Assembly: GCA_035629775.1 (NCBI GenBank)
Contig: DASPHG010000023.1
Span: 76,983 to 140,982 of the forward strand
Origin: DASPHG01 sp035629775
Lineage (GTDB): Bacteria > Actinomycetota > Thermoleophilia > Solirubrobacterales > Thermoleophilaceae
Direction of reading: 5' to 3'
Length of the DNA stretch: 64,000 bases
Shown here in pieces: positions 35,289 through 43,121 of this stretch; positions within the stretch are counted from its first letter, which is position 1, and each line of letters opens with the position of its first letter. The notes beneath the pieces were generated by a model. It was not told where the DNA came from. It saw nothing but the letters and a program-made list of their open reading frames with translations, and did no database searches. The position numbers were made by a program, and so were the translations under genes.

Positions 35289-37886
35289 ATGAACTCTCGC
35301 CCCCACTCCCACCGCACCTGCATCGCCGTAGCGACCTGTCTATGCGCCGTCGCCGTGATGGTCGGAGCCGCGCCGGCGGAGGCGGCGTTCCCCGGGGCGA
35401 ATGGGAAGGTCGCCTACTACAACCCGAAGTCGGGCGACGATCACATCTACACCGTCGATCCCGACACCGGGACCTCCACGCAGCTTCCGATCAAGGGCGT
35501 GGATCCGCAGTGGAGCCCGGACGGAGCGAAACTGCTCTACAACCGCGGCACCCAGATCTGGATCGCGAACGCCGACGGCACGGGAGAACGCGCACTCGCC
35601 TCCATAGCGGCGACGACGGGCGGATTCGGTAACCGGGTTGCTGCGTGGTCTCCAGACGGGCGTCAGGTGGTGTTCACCCGCAACACGGGCACCCGAGCGC
35701 GGATGGGACACAACGGGGATGCGATCTTCGACCTGTTCGTGATCAACGCGGACGGGACCGGCGAGCGTCGCCTGACCGCGGATGACAACCGCAACGAATA
35801 CTTCCCGTCCTGGTCTCCGAAGGGAGACAAGATCGCCTTCACCACCGACTATTGGACGAGTACGGCAGCGGACTCCTGGCACCAGGAGATCGGCACGATC
35901 GGGGCGGACGGGCAGGGGCTTCAGAGCGTCAACCACGGTGGGAACGCAAATACGACCGGAGACGCCTATCAGCGCCCGGACTGGTCGCCGGACGGCACCG
36001 CCCTCGTCTTCGATTGCTCGGTCTACTACGGCGCCGGCAAACACCAGAGCATCTGCCGCCAGGACGGCCTCGGCGCGCCGCGCGTCATCGTCTCCTCGCA
36101 GGGCGCCCTCGACCCGGTCTTCTCGCCCGATGGCCAGAAGGTCGCGTATGTCGAAAGCTTTCCCAACTACCGCGTCTATACGGCTCCCGCCGCGGGCGGA
36201 GCCGGCACCGTCCTGACGCCCGCCCCGTTCGCCCTGGGCCCCTCATGGCGGCCGAAGTCCACTCCGATCATCTTCATCCACGGGTTCCTGGGGTCGAAGA
36301 TTCGCTGCGGGGGCGACGAGGCGTGGCCGAACCTCCCGGCCCAGCCTCATTTCGCGGCGATGTCCCTCGCCGCCGATGGCGTCTCCAGTCCCTGCACCGT
36401 GCCGGAGGGCGAGGCGGGGATCGTCCAGGCGGTTGCGGGGGCGCACATCTACGACCACACGGTCGACTTCCTCAAGCGGGCGGCACCGGGCTACCAGATC
36501 TTCTCGTGGGACTGGCGCAAGAGTCCCGAGCAGGCCATCGCGGACCTCGACAAGCTGATCGACACGGCGCGTGGAGGACCGAACGGCAAAGTCGTCCTGA
36601 TGGCGCACTCGATGGGCGGTCTCGTGACCCGCTGGTACATCGACGACGCGCAGCGGGCGAAGAAGGTGGAGCGCGCGGTCACGATCGGGACGCCCTACTG
36701 GGGCTCGCCGAAGGCGCTCTTCCCGCTGGCCGCGGGGATCGAGACGCCCGGGGCGAGCATGCTCGACAACATCATCGTGAACAGCCTGCTGCAGGGCTTC
36801 GCGCGCAACCTCCAGGGCGCGTACTTCCTCTGGCCGTCGGAGCGCTACGGGCCGTGGCTGGATGTGGCCGGGATCGGCCCGGGCCCCCTGTCACAGGCTG
36901 GAGTGTTGGCGTTCGTGCACAGCGTGCTCGACGGCAATCGCACGCTGCTCGCCAATGCCTACGCGGCCCACGCGCAGCACCTCGACCAGCTGCGGTTGAA
37001 CGGCGTCGACTACCAGATCGTCGTGGGCACCGGGCTGAACACGATCGGGGGCGTGTCCATCACGCCGCTCCTCGACGGGACCGGGATCTATGCACTCAAC
37101 TGGACGAACGGCGACGGCACGGTGCCTCTCGATTCGGCGCGGCTCGGCACCAGCGTCGCCGCCGATCGCCTGCACTTCGTCTGCGGCGTCGGGCACGTCG
37201 ACCTGCCGGGCGACCCGACCGTCACCAAGGGGATCGAGGACTTTCTGCTGAAGGGAAAGCCGATCGCGGACCTGAACAACAACTGCCTCGCCTCGGGCTT
37301 CCAGTTCCAGGAGGTCAATCCGATCGCGCTGGGGTCCTCCAGTGCCCGGGTGACCGCCGGCGGGTCGGGAGAGCTCACCCTCGATCAGGCGCAAGAGCGG
37401 CAGTTGATCGAGCGCCTCGACCTGGGCGTCCAAGACCTGTTCGCCACCGACGCGGACCGGCCGGTGCGGCTGAAGCTGAAGGGAAAGCAGCTTGCGTTCG
37501 TCGTCACGCCTCTCGAGAACGGCAAAGAGGGGAAGCCTCGCTACTTCGGGCCCGTGTCGGGCGATCTCGTCATCGATGCCGCAGCCAAGGCCAAGCTAAC
37601 CGCAAACGGCAAGCGCCTCCGGCCGCGCAAGCGCCCTGATCGAAGGCCGCCGCGCACGCGCGTCGAGGTGACGGAACAGGGCAGCCGCGCGGTCCTGCGG
37701 TTCCGCGCGAAGGATGCCTCGGGCGTCGCCGTGACCTACGCGAAGGTCGGCAAGGGCAAGGCGCGAAGGGTCAAGCGCAAGCTTCGCGTGAAGAAGAGCA
37801 GCCTCGGCAAGGTGCGCTTCCAGAGCATCGACGTCTTCGGCAACGTGGAGCGAGAGCGGCGGCCTAAGGGTCGAGCGCCGAGCTAG
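35289..37886 (+). CDS. Exported beta-propeller (PD40)/LCAT-like lipase fusion
   Basis: 865 residues; ATG 35289 gives a signal peptide ending APAEA. Residues 35-310 hold five TolB/PD40 blades with the W/F-SPDG-x-K/Q-x-x-x-x motif (PQWSPDGAKL, AAWSPDGRQV, PSWSPKGDKI, PDWSPDGTAL, PVFSPDGQKV). Residues 325-680 are an alpha/beta hydrolase: FIHGFLGSK oxyanion region, AHSMGG elbow (Ser441), TPYWGSPKA lid motif, NGDGTVP (acid) and GVGHVDLP (His), resembling lecithin:cholesterol acyltransferase/PGAP1-type lipases. A basic C-terminal Ig-like tail follows. It probably hydrolyses or transfers acyl groups outside the cell. Expression is predicted to depend on the adjacent SARP. Confidence 0.82.
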   Translation: MNSRPHSHRTCIAVATCLCAVAVMVGAAPAEAAFPGANGKVAYYNPKSGDDHIYTVDPDTGTSTQLPIKGVDPQWSPDGAKLLYNRGTQIWIANADGTGERALASIAATTGGFGNRVAAWSPDGRQVVFTRNTGTRARMGHNGDAIFDLFVINADGTGERRLTADDNRNEYFPSWSPKGDKIAFTTDYWTSTAADSWHQEIGTIGADGQGLQSVNHGGNANTTGDAYQRPDWSPDGTALVFDCSVYYGAGKHQSICRQDGLGAPRVIVSSQGALDPVFSPDGQKVAYVESFPNYRVYTAPAAGGAGTVLTPAPFALGPSWRPKSTPIIFIHGFLGSKIRCGGDEAWPNLPAQPHFAAMSLAADGVSSPCTVPEGEAGIVQAVAGAHIYDHTVDFLKRAAPGYQIFSWDWRKSPEQAIADLDKLIDTARGGPNGKVVLMAHSMGGLVTRWYIDDAQRAKKVERAVTIGTPYWGSPKALFPLAAGIETPGASMLDNIIVNSLLQGFARNLQGAYFLWPSERYGPWLDVAGIGPGPLSQAGVLAFVHSVLDGNRTLLANAYAAHAQHLDQLRLNGVDYQIVVGTGLNTIGGVSITPLLDGTGIYALNWTNGDGTVPLDSARLGTSVAADRLHFVCGVGHVDLPGDPTVTKGIEDFLLKGKPIADLNNNCLASGFQFQEVNPIALGSSSARVTAGGSGELTLDQAQERQLIERLDLGVQDLFATDADRPVRLKLKGKQLAFVVTPLENGKEGKPRYFGPVSGDLVIDAAAKAKLTANGKRLRPRKRPDRRPPRTRVEVTEQGSRAVLRFRAKDASGVAVTYAKVGKGKARRVKRKLRVKKSSLGKVRFQSIDVFGNVERERRPKGRAPS

Positions 37887-37898
37887 GGCGTGGCTTCA

Positions 37899-37917
37899 CG
37901 CTGTCGGTCAGACAGCG
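37899..37917. terminator. Hairpin between convergent genes
   Basis: CGCTGTC-GGTCA-GACAGCG, a perfect 7-bp stem with a 5-nt loop, spans the end of the minus-strand collagen-like gene and lies 13 nt after the lipase fusion gene. There is no T-tract, so a bidirectional terminator is only plausible. Confidence 0.4.
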
Positions 37918-40088
37918 AGGTACAACCTGTAGTACCGGGTGACCGTCCGGGCGTTCGGGCGGGCGATTCGAACGCTCATCCGGTACCGGCCAGGGTTCAG
38001 GCGCAGCGCCTGCCCGCGGGAGGTCAGCAGCACGCCCCTTCGAGAAAGCGATCGGGCGTGGCGCTTGACGTCGTCGCGACGCGTGATCCTGGCGGAGACG
38101 AAGCGGGAGCGCTGCCGCGTCACCGCGACGCGACAGGTCCCCTTGAGCTTGGAGCAGAGCACCCGGATCTTCCTGCTCCTGACAGCTCCGGAGACGACCG
38201 TGCCGTCTTGCCCGGCAGGCCCTGGCGCGCCGGTCGCCCCGGTCGGGCCGGTGGCGCCTCTGGTTCCGGCAGCACCGTTAGACCCGGTGGCGCCGTCAGC
38301 GCCTGTGGCGCCTGTGGCGCCTGTGGCGCCTGTGGTTCCGGACGGACCCGTGGCGCCGGTTGTCCCGGAGGCACCCGTAGCGCCGGTGATGCCGGTCGTC
38401 CCAGAGGGACCGGTAGCGCCGGTCGCGCCTGTGGTCCCAGAGGGACCGGTGGTGCCAGTAGTCCCGGCAGGACCCGTAGCGCCGGTGGCCCCGGTAGCCC
38501 CGGCGGGACCCGTAGCGCCTGTCGCCCCGTCGGCCCCGTCCGCGCCGTTGGTCCCGTTGGTTCCGTTCGTCCCATTGGTGCCATTGGTTCCGTTGGTCCC
38601 TCCGCCGGCGAGTGGCCCGCCGCTTCCGGTGAGGGTCGCCGCCGCGGGGCTGTTCGGGTCGTTGCTGATGATCGACAGCGTCCCGGTTCGCGTCCCGGCT
38701 CCCTGGGGGGTGAAGCGCACACCGATCCGACAGAATTCGTCCGGTTGAAGCACGACCTGCGCGGAGCATGTGTTCGAGCTGATCAGGAACTCGTCGGGGT
38801 TCGAGTTCTCGATCCCGCTGACGATGAGGCCGAGGTTCTCCGACGGGTTTTCGGGGTCCGTTTCGAATGTGTGACCCCCGCCGGTGTTCGTGATGGTGAG
38901 GAACTGGGTCGGCCCGATGGTGCCCGTGGGCTGCGGGGACTCCGCCGAGGCGAACGTCATGCCGGTGGGGGACAACGTCGCCTCCGGCGCCTCGATCACC
39001 ACGAGCTCGGCCTCGCACTCGCTGGTCGACGGCTCCAGGTCCGCGCTACCCCCGTAGGTTGCAATCACCCGATAGCTCCCGACCGCCGGTGGCGTCACGA
39101 AGTGCGGGTCACTGAACCCTTGGTCGGGGAACTCGGTCCACGTCTCCACCGGCTCGCCGGCGCATGTGGCGTCGTCGGGTCCGTAGACGCTGATCGAAAT
39201 CTCGCCCTGCGGCAAGGAGCCTCCGCCATTTTCGATCAGAGCGAGTGGCGCGGCGCTGTCGCCGAGGTAAATGACGGGGACGGACCAGCGCGACACCTCA
39301 AGATATGTCTCGGCCCTTGCGGACGTGACGGGGTGGTCCCCGCACGTCGTCTTCGAGGGAGCGAGGTCCTGGTTCCCGCTGTAGCTGACGACGAGCTCGA
39401 ACTCTCCCTCGCTGCCCGGAACGAGCGTCGAGAAGAACCATCCCTCGTCGTCGGCGCTCAACGAGTGCGTGTTCGTATCAGCCGGAGTGCCGCTGCACGT
39501 CGGGTCACCCGGGCCGTACAGCTCGAGCGTCCAATCCCCCGACAAGCTGGGGTGGCCATCGCCGAGTCCGAGCCCGGCTTGTACAGAAAGACCCGACTCA
39601 GGGAGGGAACTCGTCTCATTGTCATAGCTCGCCAGAATCCTCGTCGGCGCTCTCTGGACAGCCACCGTGTGCTCGCCGCATGCCGTGGCCTCGGTGGGGT
39701 AGTCGAAGTCCCCGCTGTAGCTCGCGATCACTTCGTAATCGCCTGCCCGATACATGTTCTCCCCGATCCAGGCCGTGAACCCGGGATCGGTCCGAAAGAG
39801 TGCCCCGTCCAGCCCCGACCCAGTGGAGCCGGCCACTCTGTCGGCTAGCGGCGTGGTGCAGGTCGGGTCGTCCGGGCCGTAGAGGATGAAGGTCACGCTG
39901 CCGGCCCGGTTCGAGTTGTCATCACTCGGGTCCGTCGCGTCAACCGTCGCGTCGACGAAGAACTCCGCTCCGCCGTCGACCGATGCGGGCGCGGAGACCG
40001 TCAGCTGCGCCTGAGCGGCCGAGGCCACTCCCAGCGGGACGCCGAGAGCAAGGCACGCAACGAGGACGATCCGCGAACAACCGAGCAT
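37908..40088 (-). CDS. Exported Ig-like protein with collagen-like Gly-X-Y region
   Basis: 726 residues, ATG 7 nt after CGGAG; the signal peptide ends near AQAQ. Three to four Ig-like units of about 110 residues each carry paired Cys in the pattern CxG/T...YSG(D/N)...C. A choice-of-anchor/ASH-like beta domain follows (FLTITNTGGG, CRIGVRFTPQGAG, TLSIISNDPNSP). Next is a collagen-like stretch of about 40 G-x-y triplets, starting as GTN repeats and moving to GAT/GPA/GTT triplets, then a basic C-terminal beta domain of about 90 residues. Bacterial collagen-like stretches form trimers on the surface. Likely a stalked surface protein; binding partner unknown. Confidence 0.82.
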   Translation of the reverse strand: MLGCSRIVLVACLALGVPLGVASAAQAQLTVSAPASVDGGAEFFVDATVDATDPSDDNSNRAGSVTFILYGPDDPTCTTPLADRVAGSTGSGLDGALFRTDPGFTAWIGENMYRAGDYEVIASYSGDFDYPTEATACGEHTVAVQRAPTRILASYDNETSSLPESGLSVQAGLGLGDGHPSLSGDWTLELYGPGDPTCSGTPADTNTHSLSADDEGWFFSTLVPGSEGEFELVVSYSGNQDLAPSKTTCGDHPVTSARAETYLEVSRWSVPVIYLGDSAAPLALIENGGGSLPQGEISISVYGPDDATCAGEPVETWTEFPDQGFSDPHFVTPPAVGSYRVIATYGGSADLEPSTSECEAELVVIEAPEATLSPTGMTFASAESPQPTGTIGPTQFLTITNTGGGHTFETDPENPSENLGLIVSGIENSNPDEFLISSNTCSAQVVLQPDEFCRIGVRFTPQGAGTRTGTLSIISNDPNSPAAATLTGSGGPLAGGGTNGTNGTNGTNGTNGTNGADGADGATGATGPAGATGATGATGPAGTTGTTGPSGTTGATGATGPSGTTGITGATGASGTTGATGPSGTTGATGATGATGADGATGSNGAAGTRGATGPTGATGAPGPAGQDGTVVSGAVRSRKIRVLCSKLKGTCRVAVTRQRSRFVSARITRRDDVKRHARSLSRRGVLLTSRGQALRLNPGRYRMSVRIARPNARTVTRYYRLYLAV
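38206..38606 (-). repeat. 9-nt collagen-triplet coding repeats
   Basis: Tandem 9-nt periodicity encodes Gly-Thr-Asn and Gly-Ala-Thr/Gly-Pro triplets. Runs of identical 9-mers (for example four tandem copies at 38303-38338) are prone to slippage. Confidence 0.8.
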
Positions 40089-40234
40089 GTGGGACTCCGA
40101 TCTGTCAAATCAGAACGAGAGATCCCCCGCCAGAGAACCGGTCGCCGCTGAGACGTTGCCGGACGCGCCAACCGCGCCCGTACACCGCCTATCGACCATC
40201 GGGTGACGGACTTGAATGCAATTGCTATCCAGGG

Positions 40235-40849
40235 TCAATGCTTCCCTGGTGCGATCGGGGCGCCTGGGTCGCGGTCGGAGGCCCGGAGCTCGAAGGCTCC
40301 CGCGTTCAGGCCTCGGTACGCCTTGTCCTCGACCCAGTGAACCCAAGCTTGCCGGGCCGCGACGTCGCTACCAGCCGCTCGGAGCTGGGTATAAGCCGTG
40401 AGCTCCGTCGACGTGCCGATCGCAGCGTCCAGGCGGTCGCTCAACCTGTCCTGCTCCAGGAGCGCTGCATCCAGCCGCTCGACCGCGCTGTCGCGCTCTT
40501 GATCGACAGCAAGCGCGCAGGGAAACCGCATCGGAGTATCGCCACAACCAGCGTCGTCGCCACCCACGGTAACGACAAGCTCTCCATCTCCAAGCTCGAT
40601 CCGCACCTGCACATAGGCATCGGCGAGGTCGCGGGTAACTACCTCCCGCGCGGCCTCGGACACGGCTAGGCGAATCTTCTCGAGGCACTCGCCATCTGCG
40701 CCGCAGTCACGCGCCGTATCCAGCACCTCGCTGCGGATTGCGCGCAAACTCCGAGCGACCGCTGGGTAGCGCGAACGAGACCGAAGGGTCAGAGCAGGAA
40801 CGTTGAGCACAAACGACTCGGTTCTCCCGGCTCTAGTGGCAGCGCACAC
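40235..40849 (-). CDS. Degenerate anti-sigma-type ATPase (HATPase_c-like)
   Basis: 204 residues, GTG start uncertain; a later GTG at 40810 would also keep the domain. The order LPALTLRSRSRYPAVARSLRAIRSEVL, then CLEKIRLAVSEAAREVV, then ELVVTVGGDDAGCG, resembles RsbW-type anti-sigma kinases (usually LAVxEAxxNAV and VxDDGxG). The N-box Asn is replaced by Arg and the G1 box is altered, so ATP binding is doubtful. An unusual C-terminal 80 residues follow. Possibly a non-catalytic partner-switching protein. Confidence is moderate because similarity is by eye only. Confidence 0.55.
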   Translation of the reverse strand: MCAATRAGRTESFVLNVPALTLRSRSRYPAVARSLRAIRSEVLDTARDCGADGECLEKIRLAVSEAAREVVTRDLADAYVQVRIELGDGELVVTVGGDDAGCGDTPMRFPCALAVDQERDSAVERLDAALLEQDRLSDRLDAAIGTSTELTAYTQLRAAGSDVAARQAWVHWVEDKAYRGLNAGAFELRASDRDPGAPIAPGKH

Positions 40850-40908
40850 GGACAGGAGCAGAGAAGAAGCCCGCAGCGTCTGGGTATGGGACCGAGTCTA
40901 GACGGCGG

Positions 40909-41568
40909 CTACTCGAGCGGCGTGACGATCGCCGAGAAGCGGCAGCTGTCGGTAGACGCGCCGGCTGAGGTCTGGGCTTTGATCCAGGCCTGAATCGCGA
41001 CCGACGAGGCGGATTGCAGAAGGGCCGAGGTCCAGACGCGCTTCACATTGCCGCCGGAGGCGGCAGCGGCGTCCCCGACGACCTTGGGGTTCGCGAGCGT
41101 CGGGGCGGCGCTCTCCTCGCCGGAGTCGATAAGGGAGACGGGGGGACCGGTGCTCGAGGTCGCGATGAAAGTGCTGTCGGCGGTCAGCGCCGGGCCAGTC
41201 GCGACGAGGGCGGCGTCGACGACGCCGCCGTTGATTCGGCACCGCGTGTGCAGAGTGAACGGCCCAGCCTGCCCGAGCGGCACGTACTCCTGCGACGCGG
41301 ACGCCACCGGTTCGGCCGCGAGCAGCTTCGCGCCGGGGCCGGGCGGCCCCGGCGCTCCCGTCGCGCCCTTGGTCCCCGGCGGTCCCGGCTCGCCCTTCAG
41401 CTGATCCTTCGTCTTTTCCGCGAGCTTCGGCGGCGTGACCGCGCCCTTCTTGAGCTGCTTCTTGCCGACGCTGTTCTTAGGAAGTTTGATCGCAGCGTAG
41501 GCACCGCCGCCAAGGGCCACGGTCAGGGCGATCAGGGCCACGACCATGGCGGGTGACGGACGTCGCAT
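40909..41568 (-). CDS. Exported short collagen-like protein
   Basis: 219 residues. An N-terminal hydrophobic segment ends in GGGAYAA, followed by the actinobacterial linker KLPKNSVGKKQLKKGAVTPPKL. A short collagen stretch (GEPGPPGTKGATGAPGPPG) comes next, then a beta-rich C-terminal head of about 130 residues with two Cys. The linker resembles one decapeptide of the protein at 17473-18759, so the two belong to a related class of exported proteins. ATG 41568 follows TAGGGT by 6 nt; the TAG is the stop of the upstream gene. Confidence 0.78.
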   Translation of the reverse strand: MRRPSPAMVVALIALTVALGGGAYAAIKLPKNSVGKKQLKKGAVTPPKLAEKTKDQLKGEPGPPGTKGATGAPGPPGPGAKLLAAEPVASASQEYVPLGQAGPFTLHTRCRINGGVVDAALVATGPALTADSTFIATSSTGPPVSLIDSGEESAAPTLANPKVVGDAAAASGGNVKRVWTSALLQSASSVAIQAWIKAQTSAGASTDSCRFSAIVTPLE

Positions 41569-41574
41569 GAGACG

Positions 41575-41580
41575 ACCCTA
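41575..41580 (-). promoter_or_regulatory. -10 hexamer TAGGGT overlapping upstream stop codon
   Basis: The TAG of the membrane-protein gene is the first half of this hexamer. The predicted +1 is the ATG at 41568. Confidence 0.55.
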
Positions 41581-42381
41581 TTCGAAGGCCTGTTCGCGCA
41601 TAAGGGTCTCGATCTCGCGGGTCATCCGCGCTTCCAGGTGCTTGATCGGCGCCAGCGAGACCTCCGCCGCCCCCGTTCGGCGCTCGCCGTCGTACTCGAA
41701 CGGATCATCGAGGTCCCTGATCAGCAGGATCATGTAGGCCAGCAGGAAGGTGATCGTCCCGAGCAGGAAGAGCTCCGCCCCCAGCGGCGCGATGTCCGCC
41801 ACGAGTAGGGAGAGGACGAGCAACACGGAGGTGAGCTCGGCAATCACGTATCCCGCCCCGACGAAGGATGTTTCGCGAATCCTGTCGATGCGGATCACGA
41901 GTAGCCGCAGGGTGCTCTGCTCCTGCTTGAGGCGGACGATGAAGTTCGGCTGGGTGAGCGGCTGGAACTCCAGGAAGTAGCCGTTGAGTTCCTCGATCAG
42001 CTTCAGCACCTCTTGGACGCCCGCCTTGCCATGCAGCCACGAGCTCAGGGCTTTCGTGAGGGCGTCGAGATGCTCGAGGCACCGGCGGGCGGCGTCGGGG
42101 CGCTGGTCGCGGTAGAGGATCTGGCACTCGTCGGCGATGGTCTCGATCCGCCCGGCTAGCTCGCCGGGCAGCTTCTCGCTCTCCTTGAAGTCGGCCAGGG
42201 TGCCGGCGAGCAAGAAGCCGAGCAGGAAGACGTTCGCGGCGAGGAGACCGGAGTAGAGGGGGTTGAGCTCGATCGTGTCCCCACCCAGCAGGTCGACGGC
42301 GAACTTTGCTGTGAGCGCAGCGACGACCACCGGGGCCACCCGACGCGCCAGCCCCCAGTTCCTGGCGTGTCGTGCGCTCAT
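41578..42381 (-). CDS. Bestrophin/DUF4239-like membrane protein
   Basis: 267 residues. Two transmembrane helices near the N-terminus (about residues 13-30 and 43-63) and two near residues 185-235 flank a helical cytosolic middle. The closing motif LIRDLDDPFEYDG is characteristic of the DUF4239/bestrophin-like group, whose eukaryotic relatives are anion channels. Function in bacteria is unproven. An upstream TACGGT gives a predicted 2-nt leader. Confidence 0.65.
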   Translation of the reverse strand: MSARHARNWGLARRVAPVVVAALTAKFAVDLLGGDTIELNPLYSGLLAANVFLLGFLLAGTLADFKESEKLPGELAGRIETIADECQILYRDQRPDAARRCLEHLDALTKALSSWLHGKAGVQEVLKLIEELNGYFLEFQPLTQPNFIVRLKQEQSTLRLLVIRIDRIRETSFVGAGYVIAELTSVLLVLSLLVADIAPLGAELFLLGTITFLLAYMILLIRDLDDPFEYDGERRTGAAEVSLAPIKHLEARMTREIETLMREQAFE

Positions 42382-42389
42382 GCGCAGAG

Positions 42390-42395
42390 ACCGTA
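42390..42395 (-). promoter_or_regulatory. -10 hexamer TACGGT, near-leaderless
   Basis: Predicted +1 at 42383, 2 nt before the ATG at 42381. Confidence 0.45.
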
Positions 42396-42431
42396 ATCGA
42401 CCCCGAGGTGAGGCCCACGCCGTTTCCTCGG

Positions 42432-43007
42432 CTAGCGCTCGCCGTCCGCGATCGTGAACTTGAAGGTCGTGGGCTTCGCCGCTGCGCCGTCATAGGCCTT
42501 CACAGTGATCGTTCCGCCCTTCAGCCGGCCGTCCTTGGTCTTGTCCCGATCCCAGAAGGCGCCGACCCCATAGCGATCGGCCCAGATGATCGAGCCGCTC
42601 GTCGCCGTCCAGTCCAACAGGACCAGATCACCGTCAGCGTCGCGCGGCGGCTTCTTGATCGCGATATACGTGCGCACGTCCCCGGTGTCCGGGTCCGTCT
42701 CACTACTCAAGGAGTATTTGATCGGGCGCGGGAAGCGCGGCGGCCTGTTCGCACAGGCCTTGCCGCGGCGCTTGTACGCCCTCGACACGGCTCTCTCGGC
42801 GCGCCGCTGCCGCTTCTCTGCCCTGCGTGTCGCCGCCTCCGTCTTCGCCTGACGCGTCGCGCGCCGCGCCAAGGTGAGCTTGGTGTTCGCGCTGCCGACG
42901 GCCTCGCTCGCCGTGAGGCAGACCTTACGGACGGTTCCGGCGGAGGCTGGACCAGTCACCAGGAGCAGAAGCCCGACGGCGAGCAGGGCGGGAGTGAGCC
43001 GGAGCAT
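42432..43007 (-). CDS. Exported protein with basic helical region, function unknown
   Basis: 191 residues with a signal peptide ending GPASA. Residues 30-85 form a highly charged helical or coiled-coil segment (TRQAKTEAATRRAEKRQRRAERAV). The C-terminal 90 residues look like a PKD/Ig-type beta sandwich (DADGDLVLLDWTATSG, GGTITVKAYDG). Two Cys flank the helical part. An AAAGGA lies 7 nt upstream of the ATG. No family was recognised; such C-terminal modules often occur in cell-surface proteins. Confidence 0.65.
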   Translation of the reverse strand: MLRLTPALLAVGLLLLVTGPASAGTVRKVCLTASEAVGSANTKLTLARRATRQAKTEAATRRAEKRQRRAERAVSRAYKRRGKACANRPPRFPRPIKYSLSSETDPDTGDVRTYIAIKKPPRDADGDLVLLDWTATSGSIIWADRYGVGAFWDRDKTKDGRLKGGTITVKAYDGAAAKPTTFKFTIADGER

Positions 43008-43108
43008 TGAGGTCCTTTCGAGAGCCGGGAACGAGCCGTATCCACGGTAAAGGCGCCCGCCGAATTTCGCCAGACCTGCGCCTCAGATCCGCAAGGGGCC
43101 GCCCGGCC

Positions 43109-43114
43109 TATCCT
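43109..43114 (+). promoter_or_regulatory. -10 hexamer TATCCT, near-leaderless
   Basis: Predicted +1 at 43121, one base before the GTG at 43122. Confidence 0.5.
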
Positions 43115-43121
43115 CCGGCTC

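Noticed and set aside
38206..38606. Simple-sequence DNA as a non-coding satellite
   Set aside because: The 9-nt period encodes uninterrupted Gly-x-y triplets in a gene with signal peptide and flanking domains.
39983..40669. 228-codon plus frame
   Set aside because: Overlaps the start region of the collagen-like gene and the anti-sigma-like gene; it lacks any recognisable motif, while the minus frame resembles an RsbW-type ATPase.
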